Origin: Actinotalea alkalitolerans
Lineage (GTDB): Bacteria > Actinomycetota > Actinomycetes > Actinomycetales > Cellulomonadaceae
NCBI RefSeq assembly: GCF_023369855.1
Contig: NZ_JAMBPP010000014.1
Span: 1 to 64,000 of the forward strand
Reading direction: 5' to 3'
DNA length: 64,000 bases
In this document: positions 56,937 through 64,000 of the stretch, piece after piece
How positions within the stretch are numbered: position 1 is the first letter of the stretch
How the letters are laid out: each line of letters begins with the position of its first letter
Notes under the pieces: generated by a model
The model's input: only the letters and a program-made list of their open reading frames with translations
Databases searched by the model: none
Told to the model about the DNA's origin: nothing
Program-made: the position numbers and the translations under genes

Positions 56937-58079
56937 GTGTCGAACGAGCCTGCCCCCGGTCACGCGGCCGCACCGCCTGTCCAGCCCGTACCCGTCGCGT
57001 CGCTCGACCTGACGGGCGACCTGGTCGTCCTGACCCGCGCCTTGTGCGACATCCCGTCGGTCAGCGGCGACGAGCGGGCGATCGCCGACGCCGTCGAGCG
57101 GGCGCTGCGCGGGCTCGACCACCTCGAGGTGCTCCGTGACGGGGACGCCGTCGTCGCCCGGACCAGCCTGGGTCGTGCTGAGCGGGTCGTGGTCGCCGGG
57201 CACCTGGACACCGTCCCCGTCGCCGGGAACCTGCCGACCTGGGAGAGCGCGGACGGCGACAGCGCCGAGGTCTGGGGCCGGGGCACGGTCGACATGAAGG
57301 CCGGTGTCGCGGTCCAGCTCGCGCTAGCTGCCACGGTCGTGGCACCGACCCGGGACGTGACGTGGGTCTTCTACGACCATGAGGAGGTCGCTGCCGACCT
57401 CAACGGTCTGGGACGCCTGGTCAGGACCCACCCGGACTGGGTGGGTGGGGACTTCGCCGTGCTCTGCGAGCCCACCTCGGGGGCGATCGAGGGAGGCTGC
57501 AACGGCACCCTGCGGGTCGAGGTCCGTGTCGCCGGCCGGGCGGCGCACTCGGCGCGCGCGTGGCGCGGGGTCAACGCGATCCACGGGGCCGCCGAGGTGC
57601 TGGCCCGCCTCGCGGCGTACCGTCCGCGCGAGGTCGAGGTCGACGGTCTGGTGTACCGCGAGGGGCTCAACGCGGTCGGGATCCGTGGCGGCATCGCCGG
57701 GAACGTCATCCCGGACGAGTGCGTGGTCACCGTCAACTACCGCTTCGCCCCGGCGGCCACGGTCGAGCAGGCGCTCGAGCACGTCCAGGAGATCTTCAGC
57801 GGGTACGACCTGACGGTGACCGACGCGGCCGGAGGTGCGCGTCCGGGCCTGGACCACCCGGTCGCTGCCGACTTCGCCGCGGCGGTCGAGCGGCTGACCG
57901 GGGTGCGTCCGACGGCCAAGTACGGGTGGACGGACGTGGCCAGGTTCTCCGAGCTGGGTGTCCCCGCGGTGAACTTCGGTCCCGGGGACCCGAGCCTCGC
58001 GCACGCGGACGACGAACGGTGCCCGGTGGACCAGGTCTACGCCTGCTACGCCGGGCTGAGTGCGTGGCTGACCTCATAG
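56937..58079 (+). CDS. dapE: Succinyl-diaminopimelate desuccinylase DapE
   Basis: DapE is the M20 family zinc hydrolase that frees LL-diaminopimelate. The 380-residue protein has the metal-binding [11 protein letters not shown], the bridging Asp in [24 protein letters not shown] with the catalytic Glu, and the C-terminal [15 protein letters not shown]. The dimerisation domain (about 185-290) includes [10 protein letters not shown]. The GTG start coincides with the inferred transcription start. dapD, divergent, is 89 nt away. Confidence 0.95.
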   Translation: MSNEPAPGHAAAPPVQPVPVASLDLTGDLVVLTRALCDIPSVSGDERAIADAVERALRGLDHLEVLRDGDAVVARTSLGRAERVVVAGHLDTVPVAGNLPTWESADGDSAEVWGRGTVDMKAGVAVQLALAATVVAPTRDVTWVFYDHEEVAADLNGLGRLVRTHPDWVGGDFAVLCEPTSGAIEGGCNGTLRVEVRVAGRAAHSARAWRGVNAIHGAAEVLARLAAYRPREVEVDGLVYREGLNAVGIRGGIAGNVIPDECVVTVNYRFAPAATVEQALEHVQEIFSGYDLTVTDAAGGARPGLDHPVAADFAAAVERLTGVRPTAKYGWTDVARFSELGVPAVNFGPGDPSLAHADDERCPVDQVYACYAGLSAWLTS

Positions 58080-58089
58080 AGTCGGCACC

Positions 58090-58923
58090 ATGACTGCAGA
58101 CCAGCGTCCACCCGCCCCCTCCAACGGCTACCGCAGGGGACCGGTCCTCCTGCGTGGTGGTCAGGTCCCCGCCCGCACCCATGACCAGAGCCTGCTCGCC
58201 CAGGGGGGTGCGGCCGACTGGGTGCACGCCGACCCGTGGCGCGTCATGCGGATCCAGAGCGAGTTCGTCGAGGGTTTCGGGGCGCTGGCCGAGGTCGGCC
58301 GTGCCGTGAGCGTGTTCGGCTCGGCCCGGACCAAGCCGCACGAGCCCGAGTACGTGATGGGTGAGGCGATCGGCCGTGGTCTGGTGGACGAGGGGTACGC
58401 CGTCATCACGGGGGGCGGCCCGGGGATCATGGAGGCTGCCAACAAGGGGGCCCACGAGGCCGGCGGGCTCTCGGTCGGCCTGGGCATCGAGCTGCCCTTC
58501 GAGCAGGGCATGAACCAGTGGGTCGACCTCGGTGTGAACTTCCGGTACTTCTTCGCCCGCAAGACGATGTTCGTCAAGTACGCCCAGGGCTTCGTCGTCC
58601 TGCCAGGCGGCTTCGGGACCTTCGACGAGCTCTTCGAGTCGCTCACGCTCGTGCAGACCCAGCGGGTCACCGAGTTCCCGATCGTGCTGGTCGGCACCTC
58701 GTACTGGAAGGGCCTGCTCGAGTGGCTCCGGGGACCTGTCCTCGACCAGGGCACGATCAGCGCCAAGGACCTCGACCTGATCGAGCTGGTCGACGACCCC
58801 CAGGACGCGGTGCGTCTGGTCTGCGAGCGCGACGCCGCGCGCCGGGCCGAGGAGGAGGCGGCTGTCGCCGAGAACGCGGCCGCCGAGCAGGAGGCCGAGC
58901 GGGCTTCGCGCGAGCACGGATGA
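58090..58923 (+). CDS. LOG family protein (TIGR00730, cytokinin-riboside phosphoribohydrolase-like)
   Basis: The 277-residue Rossmann-fold protein has the LOG signatures GGGPGIMEAANKGA and PGGFGTFDELFE. Such enzymes release free base from nucleoside 5'-monophosphates; the mycobacterial homologue Rv1205 makes cytokinins. The tail (about 250-277) is Ala/Glu-rich. The ATG lies 7 nt after TAGAGT (58077-58082), so the mRNA is probably leaderless. Its stop overlaps the next start (ATGA). The substrate in this organism is unknown. Confidence 0.92.
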   Translation: MTADQRPPAPSNGYRRGPVLLRGGQVPARTHDQSLLAQGGAADWVHADPWRVMRIQSEFVEGFGALAEVGRAVSVFGSARTKPHEPEYVMGEAIGRGLVDEGYAVITGGGPGIMEAANKGAHEAGGLSVGLGIELPFEQGMNQWVDLGVNFRYFFARKTMFVKYAQGFVVLPGGFGTFDELFESLTLVQTQRVTEFPIVLVGTSYWKGLLEWLRGPVLDQGTISAKDLDLIELVDDPQDAVRLVCERDAARRAEEEAAVAENAAAEQEAERASREHG

Positions 58924-59888
58924 CCGACCGCGTCGGGGTGCCGCCGGCCGGTGCGGGGCTGCGCCTGCGGGGGCGCGCGGTGGCACCGGGCCGGGCGGCG
59001 GTGATGGCTGTGGTGAACCGCACACCCGACTCCTTCTACCCTGCGGCACGGAGCACCGGCAGCACGGCGCTGCGAGCGGTCGAGCAGGCCGTGGCCGACG
59101 GTGCGGACCTGGTCGACATCGGGGGCGTCCGGGCCGGTCGTGGCCCCGCGGTCACCCCGGCCGAGGAGATCGCCCGTGTGCTGCCGCTGGTCGAGCAGGT
59201 TCGGCGCGAGTTCCCCGAGGTGCTGATCAGCGTGGACACCTGGCGGTCGGAGGTCGCCGACGTGGTCGCCGCGGCGGGTGCCGACCTGCTGAACGACACC
59301 TGGGCGGGTCACGACCCACGGGTCGTCGAGGTCGCCGCAGCCCACGGTGCCGGCGTGGTCTGCTCGCACACCGGCGGGCTCCCGCCCCGCACGGACCCGC
59401 TGCGCCCGGCCTACCCGCTGGCCGCGCCGGACGACGACGGCGGGCCTGGGCTCCACGGGGCCGGTGAGCGGCCGTCGGTCGACCCGCTGGACGGTGTGCT
59501 CCAGGACGTCCTGCGCACGCTCACCGCCGCGGCGCGGCGGGCTGTCGACGCCGGCGTGCACCCGCGCAGCGTGCTGGTCGACCCGACGCACGACTTCGGC
59601 AAGACCACCTGGCACTCGCTGCACCTGACCCGTCGCACCGACCGGCTGGTGGCGCTCGGGTTCCCTGTGCTGATGGCCCTGAGCCGCAAGGACTTCGTGG
59701 GGGAGTCCCTCGACCTCCCGGTCGAGGAGCGGCTCGAGGGGACCCTGGCGGCCACCGCGGTCGCTGCGTGGTCGGGGGCGTCGGTGTTCCGCACCCACGA
59801 CGTGCGGGCGACCCGGCGGGTGCTGGAGATGGTCGCCGTGCTGCGGGGAGACCGCCCGCCGGCGCGGGTGGCCCGCGGGCTCGCGTGA
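58920..59888 (+). CDS. FolP2-like dihydropteroate synthase paralogue
   Basis: The 322-residue protein has the TIM-barrel core of dihydropteroate synthase: VVNRTPDSFYP near residue 30, SVDTWRSEVADVVAAAG, LLNDTWAG, DFGKTTWHSLHL, LSRKDFVGE and FRTHDV. However, the usual pABA-loop sequence GGESTRPG is replaced by GGVRAGRG, as I recall for mycobacterial FolP2, which lacks activity. The position next to the LOG gene matches Rv1205/Rv1207. It may have another role. A GTGA overlap links it to the next gene. Confidence 0.85.
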   Translation: MTDRVGVPPAGAGLRLRGRAVAPGRAAVMAVVNRTPDSFYPAARSTGSTALRAVEQAVADGADLVDIGGVRAGRGPAVTPAEEIARVLPLVEQVRREFPEVLISVDTWRSEVADVVAAAGADLLNDTWAGHDPRVVEVAAAHGAGVVCSHTGGLPPRTDPLRPAYPLAAPDDDGGPGLHGAGERPSVDPLDGVLQDVLRTLTAAARRAVDAGVHPRSVLVDPTHDFGKTTWHSLHLTRRTDRLVALGFPVLMALSRKDFVGESLDLPVEERLEGTLAATAVAAWSGASVFRTHDVRATRRVLEMVAVLRGDRPPARVARGLA

Positions 59889-61189
59889 ACCCACCCGAGC
59901 CCCGCCGGTCGCCCGTCGGACGACGTCCGCGCCCGACCCGGTGGCCGTGGTGGGTCCAGGTGCTGGCGGTGCACGGCGCGGCTCGGGCGCTGAGCGCGCT
60001 GGTCCTCGTGGTCGTCGCGGGTGCCCAGGAGGCCTCGCTGTGGACCGGGGCCGCGCCCTCGTACGTCGAGTACACGGGCCTGATGTGGGATGCGTCGTGG
60101 TACCGGCAGATCGCGGTCGAGGGGTATCCGACCGAGCTCCCGCGGGGGGCCGACGGCGCCGTGCTCCAGAACGCGTGGGCGTTCTTCCCGCTCTTCCCGA
60201 CGCTCGTCAGGGTCCTGATGGTCGTGACCGGGGCGCCGTGGGAGGTGGTCGCCCCGTCGCTCGCCCTGGTGCTGGGTGCCGCGGCGATGCTGGTGGTCCA
60301 CCGGCTCGTCCTCGGGGCGGCCGAGCGGCTCCCCGCGCGGGGAGGGGTGCGGGTGCCACCCCGCGGGCTGGCGCTGGGTACGGTCGCGGTCCTGTCGACC
60401 GCACCGGCGTCCCCCGTGCTGCAGGTCGCGTACACCGAGTCGCTCGCGCTGCTCCTGGTCGCGGCTGTGCTCCTGGCACTGCGCGAGCACCGGTACCTCG
60501 CGGCGGTGCCGCTCGTGCTGGCCCTGGGGCTGACCCGTGCGGTCGCGCTGCCCGTCCTGGTCGCGGTCCTCGTCCACGGCCTGCACCGCTGGTGGGCGAT
60601 GCGGGACGGTGGGTCGATGCGTTCCGCCGACCGGCTCGGGCTCGCGGTGCTGGGGGTCGCGAGCGCCGTGGCGGGCGTTCTCTGGCCGATCGTGTGCGCG
60701 CTGGTCACCGGCGTCCCGGGTGCGTACCTGCAGACGCAGGCGGCCTGGCGTGCGCGGCCCGAGGTCGTGCCGCTGGTCCCGTGGCTCGACATGGCGCGCT
60801 GGTTGGCCGGGCCGTGGGGCGTGGTCCTGCTCGCCGTGGTCGTGATGCTGCTGCTCGCCCTGGTGCTGGGGCGGACGCTGCGCGACCTCGGACCAGAGCT
60901 GTCCGGGTGGACCACGGGCTACCTCGCGTACCTCCTGCTGGTCGTCGAGCCGGGCACGAGCCTGGTGCGTTTCCTGCTGCTGGCCGTGGGTCTGGCCCCG
61001 GCGGTGCTGCTGGGCGTGGTGCGACTGCTCGTCGCGGGTGCTCCCGCGGCGCGTGCCCCGGGGGCCCGGTGGCCGGCTCGCGCCCTGGTCGGCGGGACGG
61101 CGGCGCTGGTCGTCCTGGGGGTCGCAGGACAGGTCTGGTGGGTCTGGACGCTGTGGCGGCTGATCCCTCCGGCCGACTGGCCGCCGTGA
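59885..61189 (+). CDS. PIG-V-like polytopic mannosyltransferase-type membrane protein
   Basis: The 434-residue protein has about ten membrane helices. After the first helix it shows the acidic-aromatic loop MWDASWYRQIAVEGYP with the WDxxWY pattern of GT-C glycosyltransferases of the PIG-V family, followed by FFPLFPTLVRV. Such enzymes use polyprenyl-phosphate sugars to glycosylate outer-face acceptors. The GTG start overlaps the previous stop. The C-terminus ends with ordinary helices. The acceptor is unknown. Confidence 0.82.
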   Translation: MNPPEPRRSPVGRRPRPTRWPWWVQVLAVHGAARALSALVLVVVAGAQEASLWTGAAPSYVEYTGLMWDASWYRQIAVEGYPTELPRGADGAVLQNAWAFFPLFPTLVRVLMVVTGAPWEVVAPSLALVLGAAAMLVVHRLVLGAAERLPARGGVRVPPRGLALGTVAVLSTAPASPVLQVAYTESLALLLVAAVLLALREHRYLAAVPLVLALGLTRAVALPVLVAVLVHGLHRWWAMRDGGSMRSADRLGLAVLGVASAVAGVLWPIVCALVTGVPGAYLQTQAAWRARPEVVPLVPWLDMARWLAGPWGVVLLAVVVMLLLALVLGRTLRDLGPELSGWTTGYLAYLLLVVEPGTSLVRFLLLAVGLAPAVLLGVVRLLVAGAPAARAPGARWPARALVGGTAALVVLGVAGQVWWVWTLWRLIPPADWPP

Positions 61190-61240
61190 TGCTGCTGGTC
61201 TGCCGGCGCGGACCGGCCCGGACAAGTGGTCCGGGTGAAC

Positions 61241-61246
61241 TAGACT
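61241..61246 (+). promoter_or_regulatory. -10 element upstream of the DUF3117 gene
   Basis: TAGACT lies 111 nt before the DUF3117 start, giving a leader of about 105 nt. A short inverted repeat GGAC/GTCC (about 61219-61231) lies where the -35 would be. Confidence 0.45.
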
Positions 61247-61357
61247 GATCTCGGACATCCGTCCGTTCGGCCTCCCTGAGCTCTCCACCCGACCCCTGGT
61301 CGGCGAGCGTCCGGAAGGTCTGCAGGGCGGGCTGGGACTAACGAGGAGGATCCACCG

Positions 61358-61525
61358 ATGGCTGCGATGAAGCCGAGGACCGGTGACGGACCGCTCGAGG
61401 TCACCAAGGAGGGTCGCGGCATCGTCATGCGTGTCCCGCTCGAGGGTGGCGGGCGTCTCGTCGTCGAGCTCAACGCGACCGAGGCGGGCGAGCTCGGTGA
61501 GGCCCTGACCTCCGTCGTCAGCTGA
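61358..61525 (+). CDS. DUF3117 small protein
   Basis: This 55-residue protein belongs to the actinobacterial DUF3117 family (Rv1211 type), too short for many gene finders. The sequence begins AAMKPRTGDGPLEVTKEGR, then RGIVMRVPLEGGGRLVVELN and TEAGELGEAL, the usual conserved core. GAGGAGG lies 8 nt before the ATG. A mycobacterial homologue has been described as calmodulin-like, but I see no EF-hand here. Its role is unknown. Confidence 0.92.
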   Translation: MAAMKPRTGDGPLEVTKEGRGIVMRVPLEGGGRLVVELNATEAGELGEALTSVVS

Positions 61526-61626
61526 TCAACGAGCCTCCGAGGTCACCGAGCGCCGTGCCAGGTCCGGTCAGCAGTCGCCGCGCGACGACGTCCCGACGGG
61601 CCGCGGGCCCTCGTGCGGGGGCTGAG

Positions 61627-63195
61627 GTGACGCCGGCGCCGGTCGTCCCGCAGGATCTTCCTGCGATCCGTGTGGTCCGTGGCACCGTCGCGTCCTCGAC
61701 CCTTCTGCACGACGAGGGCGTGGATGCGCTCGTCCTGCCGGTCGCACCCGCGTCCGACGACGACGAGGGCGTCCAGCCACGGACCGGGACGGCCGACGCG
61801 GCAGCCCGGTACGGCATCGACCTGTCCGACCTGGCCGACCGCCTCGAGGTGACCGGTGCGGCCGGTGAGGTGCAGACCGTGCAGCTGCCCCGGGGCGTCG
61901 GCACGTCGCGGGACCTGCCGTGGGACGGGCTGCCTCGTCGGGTCGTCCTGGTCGGCATCGGTGCGGGCCGTCCGGCGGACCTGAGGCGTGCCGGGGCGGC
62001 GGTGGCCCGGTCCACCCGCGGGCTGCGTCGGGTCGTGACCACCACCGGCGCGGACGCCGGTCAGGACGGTGTACGCGCTCTGGTCGAGGGCTACCTGCTG
62101 GGCTGCTACCGCCACCCCTCCCGCGCGACCCGCAAGCCCCCTCCCGGACCCGCCGAGGAGCTCGTGCTGCTGGGTCGCCACACCGAGTCCGCGGTCGAGG
62201 CCGGTCGCCTGGCTGCACGTGCGACCTGGACCGCACGGGTCCTGACCGCGACGCCGTCGGACACCAAGAACCCGCAGTGGCTCGCCGAGCAGGCCCGGCA
62301 GCTGGGCGAGGCGGCCGGGCTCCGGGTCGAGATCCTGGAGCCTGCAGCCCTCGAGGAGGCAGGGTTCGGCGGGATCCTCGCCGTGGGTCGTGGCTCGGCG
62401 CACGGTCCCCGGCTGGTGACGCTGCGCTACGAGCCCCCGCAGGGCACCTCGGAGCGCCCGGGTCGTCACGTGGTGGTGGTCGGCAAGGGGATCACGTACG
62501 ACACCGGGGGACTGTCCATCAAGGCGCGTGAGGCGATGGTCCCGATGAAGACTGACATGGCCGGCGCGGCCGTGGCGCTCGCGACCGTGCTCGGTGCGGC
62601 CGCTGCCGGCCTGCGTCACCGGGTGACCGCCGTGCTGCCGTTGGCCGAGAACGCCGTGGGGGCGTCGTCGTACCGACCGGGTGACGTGCTGCGGGTGTAC
62701 GGCGGGACCACGGTCGAGATCGCCAACACCGACGCCGAGGGACGCATCGTCCTGGCCGACGGCCTCGCGCACGCCACGGCTGACCTCGATCCCGACATCC
62801 TGGTCGACGTCGCCACGCTCACGGGTGCCGCGTCGCAGGGGCTCGGCAAGCATCATGGGGCGCTCTTCACCCCGGACGACCGCCTGGCACGAGCTTTCGA
62901 GGACGCTGGTGCGGCTGCCGGGGAACCGCTCTGGCGGATGCCTCTGGTCGAGGACTACCGCTCGGCGACCCGCTCGACCGTCGCAGACCTGCGGCACGTC
63001 CCGGGCGAGGTGGCCGTGGGAGCGGGAGCGGTGACCGCCGCGCTCTTCCTGCAGGCCTTCGTGGGCGCGAACCGCTGGGTGCACCTGGACGTCGCAGGCC
63101 CGGCCCGGGCGGCATCCTCGAGCCACGAGGTGGTCGAGGGGGCCACCGGTTTCGGTGCCCGGTTGCTGCTGCGCTGGCTCGCCCAGCTGCGCTGA
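61627..63195 (+). CDS. pepA: Leucyl aminopeptidase (M17 family, PepA)
   Basis: PepA is a two-metal cytoplasmic aminopeptidase. The protein has the N-terminal macro-like domain (about 15-175) and the catalytic domain with VVVGKGITYDTGGLSIK (metal Lys and Asp), MKTDMAGAA and the signature NTDAEGRIVLAD, all intact. I prefer the GTG at 61627 (522 residues) because GGGGG lies 5 nt upstream and because the extra 24 residues from the GTG at 61555 are Arg/Ala-rich and unlike the domain. Length fits the family. Confidence 0.92.
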   Translation: MTPAPVVPQDLPAIRVVRGTVASSTLLHDEGVDALVLPVAPASDDDEGVQPRTGTADAAARYGIDLSDLADRLEVTGAAGEVQTVQLPRGVGTSRDLPWDGLPRRVVLVGIGAGRPADLRRAGAAVARSTRGLRRVVTTTGADAGQDGVRALVEGYLLGCYRHPSRATRKPPPGPAEELVLLGRHTESAVEAGRLAARATWTARVLTATPSDTKNPQWLAEQARQLGEAAGLRVEILEPAALEEAGFGGILAVGRGSAHGPRLVTLRYEPPQGTSERPGRHVVVVGKGITYDTGGLSIKAREAMVPMKTDMAGAAVALATVLGAAAAGLRHRVTAVLPLAENAVGASSYRPGDVLRVYGGTTVEIANTDAEGRIVLADGLAHATADLDPDILVDVATLTGAASQGLGKHHGALFTPDDRLARAFEDAGAAAGEPLWRMPLVEDYRSATRSTVADLRHVPGEVAVGAGAVTAALFLQAFVGANRWVHLDVAGPARAASSSHEVVEGATGFGARLLLRWLAQLR

Positions 63196-63204
63196 GGTCC
63201 GTCC

Positions 63205-63846
63205 TCAGCGCTTGGCGGCCAGCAGGAGGCCGTCGCCCGAGGGCAGCAGCGCAGGCACCAGACGCTCGTCGGTGCGCAGCGACCGGGCCACCTCACGCAG
63301 GGTCGTGGTGACCTCGTCGCGTCGAGCCGGGTCGGGCACGCGGTCGTGCCCCAGTGCGCGTGGGACGGCCAGCACACCGCCGGGCCGCAGCAGACGCAGG
63401 GCCTGGTCGATGTGGGCGGGCAGGTCGAGCACGTCTGCGTCGGCCACGACCATGTCGTAGGCGCCGTCGGTCAGGCGGGGGAGGACCTCGTGCGCGCGGC
63501 CGGTGATCGTCCTGGCCCGGGTGGTGCGGATCCCTGCCTCGGCGAACGCCTGCTTGGCAGCCCGCTGGTGCTCGGCCTCGACGTCGATGCTGGTCAGGAC
63601 ACCCTCGGGTGCCATCCCGCGTAGGAGCCACAGGCCCGAGACGCCCGCGCCGGTCCCGATCTCGACGACCGCCGTCGCGCGCAGCGCTGCCGCCACGAGC
63701 TGCAGGACGGCTCCCGTGCCGGGGCTGACCGCGGCGCAGCCCAGCTGGGCGGCCCGGTCGGTCGCCGCGAGCAGGGCGTCGTCGAGAACGACGAAGTCCT
63801 CGCTGTAGGCCCAGCTCGCGGACTTGGCGGACGCGTCGGCGGCGAT
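63205..63846 (-). CDS. O-methyltransferase with a probable ATC start
   Basis: The protein is a SAM-dependent O-methyltransferase of the Rv1220c type: VVEIGTGAGVSGLWLLRG (SAM loop), SIDVEAEHQRAAKQAF and YDMVVADADVLDLPAHIDQAL. The first standard start codon, GTG 63696, would delete about 50 residues including the family's N-terminal helices (SWAYSEDFVVLDDALLAATDRA). Upstream in frame there is no ATG, GTG or TTG before a stop at about 63885. GGAGG followed by CCACC leads directly to an ATC at 63846, giving 213 residues, the usual family length. I take ATC as the likely start. It is divergent from the ECF promoter. Confidence 0.8.
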   Translation of the reverse strand: MAADASAKSASWAYSEDFVVLDDALLAATDRAAQLGCAAVSPGTGAVLQLVAAALRATAVVEIGTGAGVSGLWLLRGMAPEGVLTSIDVEAEHQRAAKQAFAEAGIRTTRARTITGRAHEVLPRLTDGAYDMVVADADVLDLPAHIDQALRLLRPGGVLAVPRALGHDRVPDPARRDEVTTTLREVARSLRTDERLVPALLPSGDGLLLAAKR

Positions 63847-63944
63847 GGTGGCCTCCAGGGGCTCTGCGACGGGTGAGGATCTGGCCTGATGCTACCGCCG
63901 CGAGCCGGTGCGCACCGGCGGCAGGGACGTCTCCAGGTCTTCAC

Positions 63945-63970
63945 GGAACATGTACGACTCCTGGCTCGTT
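63945..63970 (+). promoter_or_regulatory. ECF sigma-type promoter at the right edge (probably for sigE)
   Basis: GGAAC (63945-63949) and CGTT (63967-63970) are 17 nt apart, the consensus for SigE/SigH-type ECF sigma factors. Downstream, GGGAG (63986-63990) precedes a GTG at 63998-64000 by 7 nt, so a gene probably starts on the last codon of the window. In mycobacteria the gene divergent from this methyltransferase is sigE, which is partly autoregulated. Confidence 0.6.
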
Positions 63971-64000
63971 GAACGAGCACGGCCTGGGAGACTGGTCGTG

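Overview
The window is 64 kb of very GC-rich chromosomal DNA with strong G/C preference at third codon positions, frequent GTG starts and many genes that appear to be transcribed without a leader. It carries two mycothiol enzymes (MshB and Mca), a 7Fe ferredoxin, a DUF3117 peptide and a PIN-PhoH protein. Together these point to an actinobacterium, most likely a Micrococcales genus such as Cellulomonas or a relative (inference). I see no tRNA, rRNA, CRISPR array, insertion sequence, prophage or integron. It reads as core chromosome, and from memory the gene order follows the Mycobacterium tuberculosis stretch from about Rv1079 (metB) to Rv1221 (sigE), with insertions and deletions.

Layout. 1-5.1 kb: truncated ABC ATPase, msrA, then metB / AI-2E exporter / ilvA with 4-nt overlaps, closed by an 18-bp perfect terminator shared with convergent greA. 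5.2-8.7 kb: greA, a DUF4307 protein, mca, a small membrane protein and a nitrilase-family amidase. 8.7-12.5 kb: a promoter and TPP riboswitch driving ykoF-ykoE-ykoD-ykoC, a thiamine-precursor ECF transporter. 12.5-15.7 kb: trhA (under a perfect 8-4-8 palindrome), a cis-prenyltransferase, and PIN-PhoH with a structured 270-nt leader. 15.7-20.3 kb: M23 peptidase with its ArsR-like regulator, a Cys-cluster pentapeptide protein, fumC and a beta carbonic anhydrase.

20.3-26.2 kb: an LpqY-SugABC-like trehalose importer followed by a secreted GH15 enzyme. 26.3-33 kb: sugar kinase, xseB, xseA, ispH, rmuC, ychF and a DUF952 protein. 33-35.2 kb: a PAS-PAS-GAF-PP2C phosphatase. 35.2-43.1 kb: an oligopeptide-type ABC system with an enlarged OppB and a fused OppD-OppF, interrupted by an antisense PH-domain gene. 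43.2-51.3 kb: typA, a BCCT transporter, mshB, a small membrane protein and a VanW protein with a long disordered head. 51.3-55 kb: a GNAT remnant, an SH3-like protein, fdxA, dapC and gltA (with a CRP/GlxR-like site). 55-58.1 kb: lysozyme-like protein, dapD, dapE. 58.1-64 kb: LOG-family protein, FolP2-like protein, PIG-V-like membrane protein, DUF3117, pepA, an O-methyltransferase lacking a standard start codon, and at the right edge an ECF-type promoter that probably belongs to sigE.

How it fits together. mshB and mca make and use mycothiol; dapC, dapD and dapE complete the succinylase branch of lysine/diaminopimelate synthesis; gltA and fumC serve the TCA cycle; metB and ilvA serve amino-acid metabolism; the ECF, trehalose and peptide importers bring in vitamins, sugar and peptides. 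The most noteworthy observations are the trhA palindrome, the PhoH leader, the ATC-initiated methyltransferase next to an ECF promoter, the OppB membrane insertion and the degenerate dihydropteroate-synthase paralogue.
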